A DNA stretch of 64,000 bases from Lojkania enalia (GCA_010094045.1 ML986583.1:570737-634736), one strand, 5' to 3'; counted from the stretch's first letter, positions 1-13,221 are shown. A program made the numbers and translations. The notes: generated from the letters alone by a model not told the origin.

Positions 1-3000
1 ACCGTGTCGACGCCGGGCCACCTCAAATCCATTCTCTTCTCTTCAGTCTTTGTTTGCTCCGAAGTCTTAACCAAAGTGAGCACAGCTAGCAATCAAAGAA
101 CAAGCTAGTCCTTGGGGAGATCCTACCTCTCGAGACTCGGTATAATTATTTTTCGCTCACAGAGAATTGCTTCGCCTCTTACGTACTCAGAATTAACTGT
201 AGCCTGCGGAAAACTACCTGCCCAAAACGTCAACACAACCGCCCATAGTGTAGGAGTTAATGTTGGTCACATCGAGTCAGAGAGCCTTCTGTTAGGACGT
301 GGAGCATACTCTCCTGGCTTGGACCAGAGCAAAATATGGGTAGGCGTAGCCTCGCCATCCGACTACATCGACGCTGTGACTTGCAGTTTGTCTTGCTTTC
401 GGCCTCTTGTAAGCATATCATCCTTTCAATATCAATCACCTCTGTCACATGCTTCTTGGTCTCTGTTTTATTGTTGAAATATAGTTTAACGTTAGCTTTG
501 CGTATTCCCGCCATAGCTTTCACACCTAATTCCTCACAGCTAAGGTTTCTCTTCAGCAGATCTCATTTTACGGACGGCAACTTTACGAGACGAACTTGGG
601 TCTCCGACAGCGCCAGACGCTACTATCCCATTCTTCCTATCACTGAGACAGACGTTACGGCACTTAAACCCGATTGAGGCGCTCTTAAAGTAGCAGTTGA
701 CAGCCCCCAAGGGCAATCGAAACGACCCGATATCCTACTAGGCATACAGCCCGTTGTAGATCGTGATTGCGTTCTCGCAATGTCGTTATCCTTCAGACCC
801 GTGTGACAATTCCCCACAAGCACGACTCAAGCTAAGTGCACGTCCGGTAGCCGCCTTGACAGAAAACGGCTCTCACCGCCGCCGTGGCTCATCTGGAACC
901 GTCGCAGGGGAGACGGCACTTGGGAGTCAAGGAAGCTCATGCAATCTGCGTTTGTCCTTGACTCAAGGACATGTTACGCAGCGCGCTACTTCCCATGCGA
1001 GACACTAGCAAGGGCAGAAATCGATGATTTCCAACCCTTGACTAAGATTTTTATTCTCTAGTCATAGAGCGATAGCACTTGCAAGCAAAGGTAATCTTTA
1101 GTCATCACTTCATCCCGCTCTCAGACAGGATAATGACTAGTCAGTTGCTTTGCAAAATTCTACAACTCATCTCAGTTAGGATCGACGTCACGGCTAAGAA
1201 AATGGACTTTGATTGTCGGGCTACCAGCGTTCGACAATGATGTGAATAACAAGGCGAACGAGCGAAGCAGATCCGTCCACGAGTCAAATGAGACCATCGT
1301 CCGCCCACGTGCCATAACAAGTACCCTTTGGTCGTGGTATTCGCTCGCACAATTGAATCTATGGAAGGATCCCCGACTGTTACACCTATCGACTGCGCTT
1401 GATTGTGATGGCTATATTCACCTACATTTTGCATATTTCACGTACTTTGCCCTTATAACCATCTCGCTCGCCTTGTCAATGCGCATGAAGCTGGCTGTCA
1501 TGAAACACGCGCCCTGACCGCCAAGCCACGAGCCCCTCACTTCTCTGTTTTCGTCGTCGCCTGCATCAGCTTTACTATTCCTTCTTTTGCTTTTCCAATA
1601 TCACCACCGCTTATCCCCCGGTATCGCTTGAGAAGCGATCAGCAACTCATTTTCCTCGCTCGCTGTCGTCATGACTAGCGGCCCGTTAACGGTATCGCGT
1701 CTTTCCGCAATTGCCCTCAGAATCTCAAATAGTGTTAATTAGAACGTCCGCCACGGACTCATTACGTAGGGCAAGTATCCGTCGGCGAAGTCAAGACAAT
1801 CACCCCAGTTTGTGATTATTTCCAGGAGAATCTCTCGCATGATTCTATGGCAGTCATTCTTGTGCAGAACCTGACACTACATGGGGTCTAAAAGATCATG
1901 CGCGCGACCTCGACTCGGGCGTCGAAGACTGCATATGCGAGTTGTCAAGCTGAAGTGTGATTAGATTGTTGAGGTGCATATGATGGTAAGCATATGACTG
2001 GTTCCCAAATACTATCGTTACAACTTTGTGACGAATTGCTGACCGTCGCGTTCAATCTTGCTCGTCCCATTTACGAAAGCTTTAGAGAAATAAAATAGGA
2101 AGGTAGAACTGCTATTACGCATGTTATTTGTTGTCTGATCTTCTCAGTCGTACCATTGAGCATCAATTCCAACATTTCTCAATACAATTCAGTTTTCGGC
2201 GCATGTGGCGGTCGATTGCCTTTTTAATCCATTATATGTACCCCAGGAATCAAATTGGTCTAGGCGCTGCTGTTATCGGCTCAAGAGACAATATTGAGCT
2301 CGCCTGTTCAAAATTGACCACTTAGCAACGGCTTTCTAGGCCCATCCAACATTGCGAGGTAAAATCTCCATTCGAGTAAATCACTACCACGTTTAAAGCC
2401 CAGAAAATACGGCCCATCTCTTTCTCTTATTTGACGATCTAGTTGTTCTCGCCTCAGAGAGCATTCCAACATATCATAGTGCATTAGGGTATTGGGATAT
2501 AGCAAGTTCAAAGAACAACCACCACGCCCTATATCGCCGTCGCAAAGGAGATCGAATAAGCATCCTTGGTCAAGTTCTCCAACCCATACAACGACAACCG
2601 TAATACGGAGTATATACGAATATCAACCCCAAGATATCTCGAAACAATTTCCTCGCAAGTGTTTCATAGCCCCCCTCAACCCCAAGAAGAGAGGCCCCCC
2701 TCCCCCACACCGCCACGCCCACCCCATCCATCATTTCCCTGTCCGTCCTCAAAACAGCTGAGCCCTTTCCCCCGCCATCTATTGTACCTATTCGCATTTT
2801 TCCTATATGTCTACATTTATCTGCATATGCATAGCACTAGTACATACAAATTTCTTTCCCCCAGTCTCAGATCATGCCGCCACGGAAACCCTCTCCTTTC
2901 GCTTCTGCACCACGCCGTCTCACCATTATCTCCACACCAGAATTCCGCTCCGTGAAGGGAAATTAGGACGTTTGTCGTTGAAGACTGTTATGAAAAGCCC

Positions 3001-4661
3001 TGGTCGTTATGATTGTCCGCTGCCGCTGTGGCGTTTTGCTAGAAAAGAGCGGCCGGGGAGGGAAAAGTCGGACGCAGTGTTTGAGGGTAGAGCCGAGGTT
3101 AGGGGACGCCCAAAGGGCGTTGAAGGCTTGATGTGTATATATTGTATTGTATAGTATTGGAGAGGAAGTGGTAGTGGAGTAGGTGGCTTCCTGCACAGTG
3201 CCCTGGAAGCGGGGGTTGCATGAATACTTTACACTCTTCACGCGTCCAGTATAGGTAATTCCCCGGCACCCATTGGACGTGTGACTTGGGAGTGAGGCGT
3301 GTGCCTTTCTCGAGTCGTTGTCATTGTTATCGTTGCGAGTCTCGCTTCTGCAAGGCACGCGTTCCGATCAACGGATCCTGTCCCAAAGCGATTCCGAAGG
3401 CTTGGCAATACTTCGCGTCGATGTGGGCATGGATGCGATGATATGAAGCGAAAAGCAAGCAAAATACCTGCTCTTACTTTACAGTGTTGCGGTACTCGTT
3501 TTCCTGATTCTTTTTCCCCAAGAAACGATTTGGGTTCTTGAATTTGGCAAATGCCGAGGTGGGGAGGCTGTTGTTCAGGGACGCCCTGGGACACTGATTC
3601 GCGGACCGAATCATGTTGCTTGCGGGGAAGTCTAGTTTCATCCTATCCTCCATAGTTTCCTTGGCACTATGTACGTATTCTCGAGCCAGGGTGCACCCTC
3701 GACTTCTGGCCATGTCCTGCATTACATTGCCCTTGGTTATTGAGCGAAAAGCTTATTTTCGAAAATCCCATCACGCTGCCTCCCGGGCCTTGAAACCACA
3801 ATTGCTCACACTCAACATTTGATATTCATACAACGACATATGCATGACGGATCCGTTAATCCATCCATACATCGCCCCATCTTCCAACCCTTTTTCCCAA
3901 ACGCAACGCCAAACACTCGACATGCTCGTTCTATGCCTCACTGTCCCACATAACGCATGGGAAATCTCAAATCTTGCAACCTCTTTTGAATTGAGGAGAT
4001 TTCAATTTCTTAACATAACGCCACCAGTCAGAAATACATATGTATGTAGCGTATGCAGGCACCCAATACCCACGTGGGCGGACCATTTAGGTGACTAGTT
4101 CTGCGGCAATGTTGTTTAGGGTCAGTAATGTGTGTGCCTCGCTTGACGTGTGAACGCCAGAGTTACACAGCATACACCCTTCCGTTCCGTGGTGCATGCT
4201 TCTCGGGCCCCTGCCTCTTGATGGCACAAAACGTCCGACTTCGGAATGATCAGTCCCAGAGGTATTAGTAGGTTCGCGGGCTGTGATGGGGGGTGCAGTA
4301 TCGTATGCGATGAGCGAATGTGATGGGTTAAGGGCCATGTTGGGCATCGACGTGGGGTGCGGGGCCGCGGCTTTTCAAGTCCGTCGGACGAATTACTTTC
4401 GAAGCTGACATGGGAAGTCGGTTATCGTGAAAGGGGAATTATTGAGTTCCCTTGTCACATTCTGGGTGGAGGATTTCGCTGAAGCCCTCAGCTCCTGCTC
4501 TGAGAATCGCACTGGCCATAGTGCTGTGAGGCTGGAAGAATAGTTAATCGAAGCGGACGAGGTATATCTTTCCTCAGGAACTTCGCTTGGAATCGTAGAT
4601 TGAGGTATCGCGAGAACGTGCTTTGAACGCATCACAGAACCTCGATGCATTCCGACCCTTA
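1..4661. other. Gene-empty stretch at the left end
   Basis: No reading frame here resembles a protein family I know, on either strand. The open frames are short, mutually overlapping and without consistent splice signals. The part around 2690-2790 is C-rich and translates to proline-rich low complexity. A 30-codon frame at 2874-2966 is described separately. I see no tRNA, array or transposon ends. The stretch may hold UTRs or regulatory DNA for genes outside the window, or very decayed sequence. Confidence 0.5.
2874..2966 (+). CDS. Possible 30-residue micro-ORF (weak)
   Basis: An ATG directly after a pyrimidine-rich tract ending in cag opens a 30-codon frame with a basic, proline-rich start (MPPRKPSPF) and a smoother second half (RRLTIISTPEF), ending at TAG. 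The upstream tract looks like a 3' splice site, so this could be the first coding exon of a gene whose remaining exons I cannot find, or a leader peptide. Nothing in its neighbours supports it, and it may be chance. Confidence 0.12.
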   Translation: MPPRKPSPFASAPRRLTIISTPEFRSVKGN

Positions 4662-5517
4662 TCATTGCATTTCCATCTCATCCTCGTCGTAATCCGCAGT
4701 GCTGGGGTACCCATTTTCCCTTTCCTCTTTTTCTCTGTCCCTACGCTGTTGTTCACGTGATGCTACGATCTTTCTGCGAAGTTCATCAGTCCATATTCAA
4801 CCTAGGTAACGAAAAGTTCTGACCTTAGTCCATCAATTACGCCGCCAACAAAAGCTCGCGCTTCACCCACCTCCATTCCTCCAACACCATTCATTTTTAT
4901 TCCACCCTCCGCATCGAGCAGCTCCACTCCTTTCCTCAGTTTTGACATTCGTACCTCTCTCAGCCCCTGTAATAGCTTCCGCACATTATCTGAGTCCTCA
5001 AAATCATCGGCAGCAGCCTCTAATAGCATCTCCCCTAGTTCTAGCCAATGGTATGGTAGCGCGTCCGGGGCTGCCTCCGCAGTCGAGCTAGGAAGGAACG
5101 GCGGAGAGAACATTATGCTATTGTTTGACGGTAGTGGAGGTAATCGGGGGGTAGGGGAGAATCCTTCTTCATTCTTAGTTTCATACTCAAGGATCGCGGA
5201 TAGTGAGTGTGGAGAGAGCCAAGGTGGGGGAAGGATGTTGGCGCGGCGTTGGCGTTTGAGAAGGAGAGCAAGCCAGAGCGGTAAAGGGGTTCTGTGCGGT
5301 GGATTAAGGGGCGGGAGACGTCCCTATAGTATTCGTAAGTTTTAAATACTTAGATGTCAACATAATTCTCCGCCACAGCGGGGTGTTGATGGGGTAGACA
5401 TACGCCTAGTAGTTCCAAACCTTCAAGCCTTTGGCGCGGTATTACTGTTACGAGCTCCATCTCACAGAGAAACGCAATTTCTGGGGGCGTCAACCCAGGT
5501 GGAAGTGGCAATGCCAT
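4662..5517 (-). CDS. psf2: GINS complex subunit Psf2
   Basis: Psf2 is one of the four GINS subunits that, with Cdc45 and Mcm2-7, form the replicative CMG helicase in the nucleus. Exons on the minus strand are 5517-5404, 5323-4824 and 4773-4662, giving 241 residues, the usual size for fungal Psf2. Residues 1-38 ([19 protein letters not shown]) are the conserved N-terminal start. [17 protein letters not shown] follows in exon 2, then [13 protein letters not shown] and an acidic tail after [14 protein letters not shown]. The 80-bp intron has gtatgt/tatag ends. The 50-bp intron has an unusual gtcaga donor, a good actgat branch and cgcag, and it is required to keep frame. It is divergent from alg10 with 215 bp between start codons. 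The family call is very secure. Confidence 0.95.
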
Positions 5518-5732
5518 AGCTACTACATGCAAATGAACGAAGTGGACGTGATGTTGAAGTTCCGCGACGGCAGAACGCAGGAAAGTCTGGCGCAATTTTA
5601 GCCGAGACCTTTCTTGGCCAGATTTCGATGACGGACTACTTCCCTTTTGAACAAATCCATACAAATACGTTCGTTTATTCAAGTCAGGAGCTATTTCCTC
5701 TTTTTTTTTTTTGGAGAAGGCAAGACCTGGCT
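5518..5732. promoter_or_regulatory. Shared psf2/alg10 intergenic promoter
   Basis: Only 215 bp separate the two divergent start codons, so both promoters must lie here or overlap the genes. A 12-T run at 5701-5712 sits just before the alg10 ATG and probably falls in its 5' leader. No clear TATA box is visible. Confidence 0.5.
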
Positions 5733-7565
5733 ATGCCTTCGTCAATACAGACTTGGGCTCTGCCCATCGCTGTCATTGCAATTGCAAATATCGCGGGAAC
5801 TTGGTATAAGCTCGTCTCCGATAATGTGCCCGATCCCTATCTAGTAATGTCCCTATTTATCGTACTATAGAAGAATTCTGATTAGGATCTAGGATGAAAT
5901 ATTTCACGTCCCACAAGCTCAGAGATACTGCAATAGAGACTGGAGGTGGGATCCAAAGATCACTACGCCTCCAGGTCTTTACGTGGTGTCATTGCTACTG
6001 AGTCCAATCTTTGGAGATTGTGATACATCACCTTTAAGAGCCTTAAACACCGGAGCTATCTGTGTCGTCTGCGTCTTGGCGTATGATATCATGCAAACCC
6101 TTCGATTTCGCAACTTACCGAATGAGGTGGGAGCAAAGCAAACAGTTGTTCCGCAGAAGCCAGCTGTCGACGATCAGGGAATACTCTTTGATGCTCATTC
6201 CGCCTTGAACATTAGCCTTTTTCCGCCTCTCTTTTTCTTTTCGGGGCTTTATTACACAGACGTGATGTCGACCCTCTTTGTCCTTGTTAGCTATAGTACA
6301 TTCTTGAAAAGAGGGAAAGAAAGACCGTCAATATGGCAAGATGCTACCTTCATATTGATCGGAATGATGGCTCTTTCCTTCCGACAGACTAATATCTTCT
6401 GGGTTGCTGTGTTTCCGGCAGGCCTGGCTGTTGTCGAGATGCTCAAACAAGAGGCGGCTCAATCAGCAAATGCAGCGAGTTCAGACATGCTGGGCATTCT
6501 AAACCAAAGTTGGGTAGACGGCAAGGTTCACGACTGTGATATTGGGAGTTCTAGTCTGCGAGGTAACCGGGTTATCGCTACTGCATTGGCCCAAACACTA
6601 ACAACCTCAAGACTGTATCCTGTTCCTGCTTTCGATAGCTCTAGCAATACTCAGTAAGCCAGTGTTGATTCTGAGAGTTAGCATTCCTTACATCATGCTC
6701 CTGAGTATTTTCGCATGTTTTGTGGCCTGGAATGGCGGCGTCGTCCTTGGTAGATAACTACTTTCACCATTTCATCCAATTACTAACTTAAGCAGGGGAT
6801 AAATCAAATCACATTGCCACAATTCATTTTCCACAGATGCTTTATATTTGGCCATATCTCGTTTTCTTCTCATTACCAGTCACTATTGCCCCCTTTCTGA
6901 GGCTTATTGCTTACAGACTTCCTGAGGGTCGAATAAAGAAATTTGCTACTGAAAACTTGATTGGCTTATCCACAAATCTTACCCCAGGACTCCTTTCGAC
7001 CATTTTATTTCTAGTATTGGGGGTAGCAGCCACTCACTTCAATACGATCGTTCATCCTTTCACTCTCGCGGACAATCGGCACTACGTCTTCTATGTTTTC
7101 CGCATCCTCCGACGACATCCTGCAATCAAATATCTTGCCGTACCAGCGTACTACTCTTGCTCCTGGATGGCAATCCAGGCTCTTGCGTCACCATCTGAGA
7201 ACATAGTCGAGGATAGGCCGAGTCGCGGCAGTGGAGCACCAACCATAAACAAGGTGGGCCGTAAGCCCTGCCAGCTGAGCTTTGTCATGGTATGGTTGGT
7301 CACAACTGCTCTATCTGTGGTCTCAGCTCCGCTCGTTGAGCCACGATACTTCATAATCCCATGGATTATTTGGAGACTACATGTGCCAAGCATTCTAGCT
7401 TCACCTTCCCTAACACAACCCGCCAGGAAATGGTTGCTTGACATTCGTCTTCTACTAGAAACGGCATGGCTACTTTTTATTAACGGACTGACCGGATACA
7501 CCTTCCTTTACCGTGGATTCTACTGGGCAAGCGAGCCAGGAAAGCTCCAGCGGTTCTTGTATTGA
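5733..7565 (+). CDS. alg10: Dol-P-Glc alpha-1,2-glucosyltransferase Alg10/Die2
   Basis: Alg10 adds the terminal alpha-1,2-glucose to the lipid-linked oligosaccharide in the ER lumen, using dolichyl-phosphate glucose. It is the last step before transfer to protein. Exons are 5733-5843, 5893-6562, 6612-6749 and 6796-7565 (562 residues). The first intron restores the family signature DEIFH (38-42), and WDPKITTPPGLY follows at 56-67. Other conserved pieces are YYTDVMSTLFV, SFRQTNIFWV, GDKSNHIATIHFPQ and, near the end, LVEPRYFIIPWIIWRLH. The chain is strongly hydrophobic throughout, as expected for a polytopic ER enzyme. Intron 2 (49 bp) has a perfect cactaac branch and an aag acceptor. Intron 3 is 46 bp. 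Length matches fungal Alg10. Confidence 0.93.
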
Positions 7566-8430
7566 CGATTCAGGTGTCGCACTCTCACGTGTCAGCCAAT
7601 AAAAGCGCAGCTATCGCGACAGCCTCACAATACCTCAGACAGCCCGTAAAAATGAGGCGGCACAGTGTATAAACGTGTCCGTTTCTCGGCCAGTTCTTAC
7701 ATCGGGGCAGCCTCTAAGAGCCTGCAGCATTGCGGATTAGAATGGCTTTGCCGAGGTGGCTGCCTAATTACACCTGCACCTTGGAGGACAACAACAACGC
7801 CCCAAAACACCATTCCAGTGTGCTTTTCGTATTGCCACTAGAGACAGACTTTAGAATTGAAGAGCTGTACTTTCCCAAACTTCATTTTCTCGTTGAGAGT
7901 CGTCCATACCGTGACTGCAGGACTTCTTCAAGCTCTCTCTCCGGAACAGGAAGGGGATATGTAGAGTCCTAATCGCCCAAATTACCTTGGAATTGTGCGA
8001 GAAATCTGCCTTGTGCTTAGTCCCGGTCATTCTTAGCCACACAGGGCCTTCTATGGCTGCATTCCTTGCAATGACGCCCTCGCATCATTTCCAGAAGCCC
8101 GCGGGACTCTTAAGGTTGCCGCGTCCTTCGATGTCTTCCTTAGTCCTAGCCCAGCAATAGGGCAAATTTATCAATGAGCCTTTAGTACGGGGCTCGGGAC
8201 GCAGAAGGCAGAGGGCGTTGGGCAAAACTACGTATACGCCAACCACCAGAACACATAATTCCGGCAGTTCTCCCCAAAAATTATTTGATTATGAACTTCG
8301 CCTCTACCCCGAGGCGCTCATTTTTCGTCTCTTGAGCAAACAACCATCCAGTGAACGTTTAAAAATTCAGTTATCTACTCAGCTCCCGCCCTGCTGAAGC
8401 CCCAGGTTTCCTTCCAACCCGCTAGTGGTT
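7566..8430. other. Intergenic, alg10 to fusion kinase
   Basis: This stretch holds the alg10 3' end and the probable promoter of the zinc-finger/kinase gene. An 80-codon frame at 7730-7972 has no family resemblance and no splice support. I see nothing else. Confidence 0.4.
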
Positions 8431-11400
8431 ATGGCCGACTTTGAGCACGAAGCTCTCTATCCCACGCAAAGCTCGTCCATGCTAGGCAACGCCCAAGGAT
8501 TTTATTGGCCATCCAATTCGGCCCCCGAGGCTCCTATAGATCCTGCCCCGCCCCCCCATCTGTTAGGACTTGATGGCAACCTCGATGCATATCCCTTTTC
8601 TGATCCGGGTTCCCTCTCTTTTATTAGCCCGTCCGCGCTTCAGAACCTAGCCCAAGATGGACCTATGACACAAGAGGTTGACTGGAACAATCATTCGGAC
8701 ATTTTGGTGAGCTGCCATCCCATTTCCGCGCAGCTCGTTCCAACCGCAGTTGCAATAAGGCAGTTATGAGATTTAATCTGATCTCATGACCCATGCAATG
8801 TTGCCGAAGAAAACATTCATCACTAACTACATTGGTAGGTCGATCCCATTGTTGGGGGAACCGTCGACTCGGGTTATCAGACGTCCGCTCAGCCTCACGA
8901 CCAACAATACTCAACTGCACCAGACTTGGCTCCTCGGAAGCCTCAAGATCAACTCCCATCGATTCTGCACCGCCATTTACCATACCACCAGGGCCCGTAT
9001 ATACCAACGTCTTATCCCATCCCAGGGGGAGATGGCTCCGTCGACGTCCGAATTACCCACTCACACTCTACTCCAATGCAAAACACTTATTCACATGATG
9101 CTTTACCCCAGGCTGTGGGAAAGAGGTGTCGTGATATTCACTCATCAGCCTACTCTACTTCCGAGGACCCTTGTCAACCAGCAAATAAACTACCTAGGAT
9201 AGATGGAGCCCAGCTGGAGAGGCCATCGATTAACCGTACAGCATATATGGACTACTTTTCTAACGACACCGGGTTGCAACCAATAGGCGAACTCAACCAA
9301 GTAAATCCTTCCAACGTTGTGTTCAGATTGACAAAGAACCAAAAGTCGTTCATCCGGCGCTACCATGAGTTCGCTCGAACACAACAAAACTCCTATTTGG
9401 ACCGGGAACGGGCGAATGCACTATCTATTCTGATCGGCGTTCCGACACAGACTATCCTGGAATATTCCAACAAGAAAATTATGGCTTCCACTGCAAATTA
9501 CCGTTTAGATAGCGCGAATGCTCAAGGAAACCATCTTTATGCGGACCGTAAGCAAAAGAGACTCCCTCCATCCGGATATTCAATCACTGAAGCATATAAG
9601 CATATTCCACCAGAGTACCGCACCCTGGTCGAGAAATATGTGCAGGCCCATCGTAGTCGTCGCGCTCAGAGCGATGGCCGACGACGCGTCAACGATGGCC
9701 CAATGAAATGCACACATGGCTGTGGATATCGTACTTCTCGCTCGTTTGATTGGAGAAGACACGAGCAGACACATCAACCGCAAGAATTATGGCTATGCCA
9801 TAGATGCTGCCAAAATGGAGAGACAAATCCATTCCTCGTGAACCGTAAAGATAAATTACTTAAACATGCGAAAGAGGCCCATAAAGGCTGGGATCCGAGT
9901 GAGCTCCTCGAGCGATCTAAGCTTGACTTTCACGCCGACTATAACCCCCAGTGCCCCGAATGTCCAGAAATCTGCGATTCATCTTGGGATGACTGGTGCA
10001 AGCATGTCCTGGGTCACTACGAGGATGCTGCTCATCCCAACTCCCGAAATACCGTGGAGCGTCCTCCCTCAAACGATCGCACCAACAGTACGTCAAATGG
10101 AGAAAGCAGCAATCCAGACAGTCAGAGTGACTCGACTGACTCATCTGATGATGAAGATGATGATAGTCCACCGTCTCATCCTCCTTCTAATAGAAAGGAT
10201 GGAACAGGTGGCTCTGGTGGAGGATCCGGTACCATAGGTGGCGGTTTGGCGCTTTTAGGGACTCATGGGAGTGGCAGTCAATGGGGAAGCTCGGCTGGCC
10301 GAACCAGGTACCATGACTCATATTCAGGAGGGGGACAATCGACATACTCCCAGAGAGGGATGCATGTCATTTCGGAACAAAGCGAGGCCCCCCCCACTAC
10401 AAGGATGGAGTTCATACTCAACCTTGATTCTGTGCAAAAGAGAAAGCTCGATCATAGCGAAGGCATACATACCCTGTCAGCGCCCCCTGTTGAAATTCCG
10501 TAAGTTGTTCTAGCCAATTATTGACATTGCTAATCCTTCTGAAGCCACTTGGAGAAATTGGAAGTCAGCAACCAGCCCTTCTTCCAGCACAGCAGCCTTT
10601 CTAGATCTGGCCTTTCATCTTATCGTCAAAGGAGTTTTCTTCCATTCCTTGGAAACGGATCCCATGGATCTGTAGACACCGTGCAAGAGTATGAATCAGG
10701 GAGAGTATTTGCCCGCAAGCGATCTGGGCATAAGACCTTCCCTAGAGAAGTGGAAATCATGAAGAACCTCCATCATCCGCATGTGGTTCAATTCGTGGCA
10801 GCGTATACTCAAGATTCGTTGCTGAATCTTATCATGAGCCCCGTTGCCGAATTCACACTTGGAGAGTTGCTTACTAGATCGAATACCATTGCCAGCGACA
10901 TCGATCGAACATTTGCCTGGATTGGATGTTTGTCGTCAGCTCTAGCTTATATACATTCAAGGCGCATTCGACACGCCGATATCAAGCCTCATAACATCCT
11001 AGTACGGGGCCACAATGTCTTCATCTCCGATTTCGGAATCTCACGCCTTGTTTCTGAACCTGATTCTACTTCCTCAAGCAACAGTCCCTCGACTCCACTC
11101 TATGCACCTCTAGAGATTAGTGAGCATTTGCCTCACGGTAGAAAAGCCGATATCTTCTCCTTAGGATGCGTAGTTCTTGAGGTCCTATCATTAGCACAAG
11201 GTAAAAGCCTCCGGGATCTCCATAACCATTTAGGGTTCATAAAGCGCAAAACTCATTTACCCGGGAACTCTCTAGCCTACTACAAGGTGAATGGAAAATT
11301 AATGTCGTGGATATCCATGATGCAGAGGAACTCGAACGAAAGCACTCGACGTATCTGGGGAATCTGTCAACGGATGTTGCAGGATAGAATCGACCTCCGA

Positions 11401-13221
11401 CCGTCGGCCAAACTCCTTCTCGAAGAAATCCGCGAGGCTCTAGAAGAGGGTGGCATCTTGGTCTGTGCAACTTGCGCGTTTGGTCCTCCTCGGGTCGAGG
11501 AAATAGACTATGGACATTCAGATGTCCAAGAGGAAACTAATTCGTCATACTCATATACTCGAGAGCCACTACGACCAAGATTATTAACTTACAGTATCAC
11601 GGCATCGCGTACGGCTACAACCCTAAGCCCGAGGCAGATTGCAAAGACTACACCAAATGCCCAACCAGACTCTCGTCCAGGTTTATCTAAGGACGTAAAG
11701 CCAACCACTCAATCCTGCACCTGTATCATCAGGAAGAAACGATCCTCGGCATTGCTTGGGCTGTTTGGCATCCTATTAGAGTACGAACAGGACAAATTGG
11801 ATCCTTCCAGCCTTGAATTGCCAAGTTCGGTCGGCGAAGCCGCTGCATATCAATCCCCACCAGCTTACGAGGCTCCTTCGACCCCGGTGTCTACTTCCGT
11901 ACTAGCCTTAACAATTCCGGGCCAGCCACACACTGTGGCTCAAAAAGTGGGTTCGCTAATTTGGGACTCCGAGGCACGTAATCTGCCAAGATGGGCTAAC
12001 CATTTTCTGCAGGATGCCGGAAAAGCGGAAGAACTACGTGGTCACGAGATAGGCTCTCACCGGTTGCCTAAGGTTGTCCGTGCTCACGGGTTATGTCACA
12101 TGTGTAGCACACGTTTTGTGGCACCACGCTTGGAGGTGTGTAGGAACTGTTTTCACATTCGCTGTGAGAAGTGCACATCCCTGGAACTGCCTCCGGACAG
12201 CCGGGCGCCTTGCCAGGATCTAGCGGAAATCGGAAGTCATCTGCATCCACCGGCATACTCACTCCACGATGAATCGTTTAACACCCTTGCTGGTAACTCT
12301 GCGGGTGGTCCACTTAAACAACTTCTAAAGGAAGCGGCCGTGTTGGATCTGGTTATCGCTGAGACTTCAAGTCTTGGCAACAACCCTGGAGAAAGATTTA
12401 TACAGGAGCGTCCGTCCACATTTGATCGTATCCATTCACCAGCGCGAAGTCCAGACCAGTTGCTCTCCCCGAGGACTTCATTTTCGTCTGCCATTGATAC
12501 ACAATTCCAACTTCCGTTATCAGGTAGTGGAAGCTCAGGCTCAACTACATATACGTCATTATCATCAATAGATCCTCGAAGTAAGAGGGCCAGACTCCAT
12601 TCACCACACTTCAACAACGCTTCAATCAGAGCATCTCTTTATCACAACCATTCGCGCCAAGGCCGCCAACAAGGTCGACAATTCATCTCAGGCCGGAGTA
12701 AACAGACCGTCTACATCAGGGAACCACGGGCGATGAATGATCACAACCGACACACTACTACGCTTGACTCTCAGGAGTTGAAATCAAGACTCGAACATAT
12801 CCAAAAACCTACGCCGATCCCATACGATGGAGACCCCGTCTCCGAATTTCCCAGAATGTCAAAATCCCAAACCACCACCTCCGACACAACAGCAGTCATC
12901 TCTAAGATGCCGACATTCCGTAAGAGCCAGACAGCATCAACCTCATCCACCACAGACAGCAACGGAGTATCTAAACTCGAGGTCGTCCGCGCTTTCCCAA
13001 TGTCGCGCATCTCGACGGAACCCATCGAAGTCGGCGTGGGAGAGTTCTCAAAGCCGACTATCAAGCGCCGCAGGGACAGTAGCGGAAGCTCCAAGAGCCA
13101 CAAAGAGTTCCAATATTATGGTCGACATGCGAATAGCTGGCTGTTCAACGATTTCAGTATTACGGATAGCGTTAAGAGAGGATGGAGGGCGGTTGCAGGG
13201 AAGAAGGAAGGTGAAGAGTAA
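8431..13221 (+). CDS. Zinc-finger / protein kinase fusion protein
   Basis: Exons are 8431-8706, 8839-10499 and 10545-13221, giving 1537 residues. Residues 1-380 are a low-complexity N terminus. About 381-480 hold three C2H2-like units (KCTHGCGYRTS...HEQTH, LCHRC...HAKEAH, QCPEC...HVLGH). An acidic, Gly/Ser-rich linker follows. A protein kinase domain starts near 680: glycine loop LGNGSHGSV at 681-689, RKRSG lysine strand, REVEIM helix-C glutamate, HADIKPHN at 789-796, DFG at 808-810 and a degenerate APE (APLE). The C-terminal half is disordered except a Cys knuckle from C1163 (CHMC...CRNC...CEKC). The kinase frame has no ATG before the glycine loop, and a clean intron (gtaagt, ttgctaat branch, gaag) joins it in frame to the zinc-finger exon, so I read one gene. 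The 132-bp first intron is less certain. HAD replaces HRD, so this is a non-RD kinase. It probably phosphorylates Ser/Thr; substrate is unknown. Confidence 0.82.

Noticed and set aside
2566..2955. 129-codon proline-rich frame
   Set aside because: Low-complexity C-rich DNA. The text is Pro/His/Ser runs without domain structure.
7730..7972. 80-codon plus frame before the fusion gene
   Set aside because: No family resemblance, no conserved features and starts within a likely UTR.
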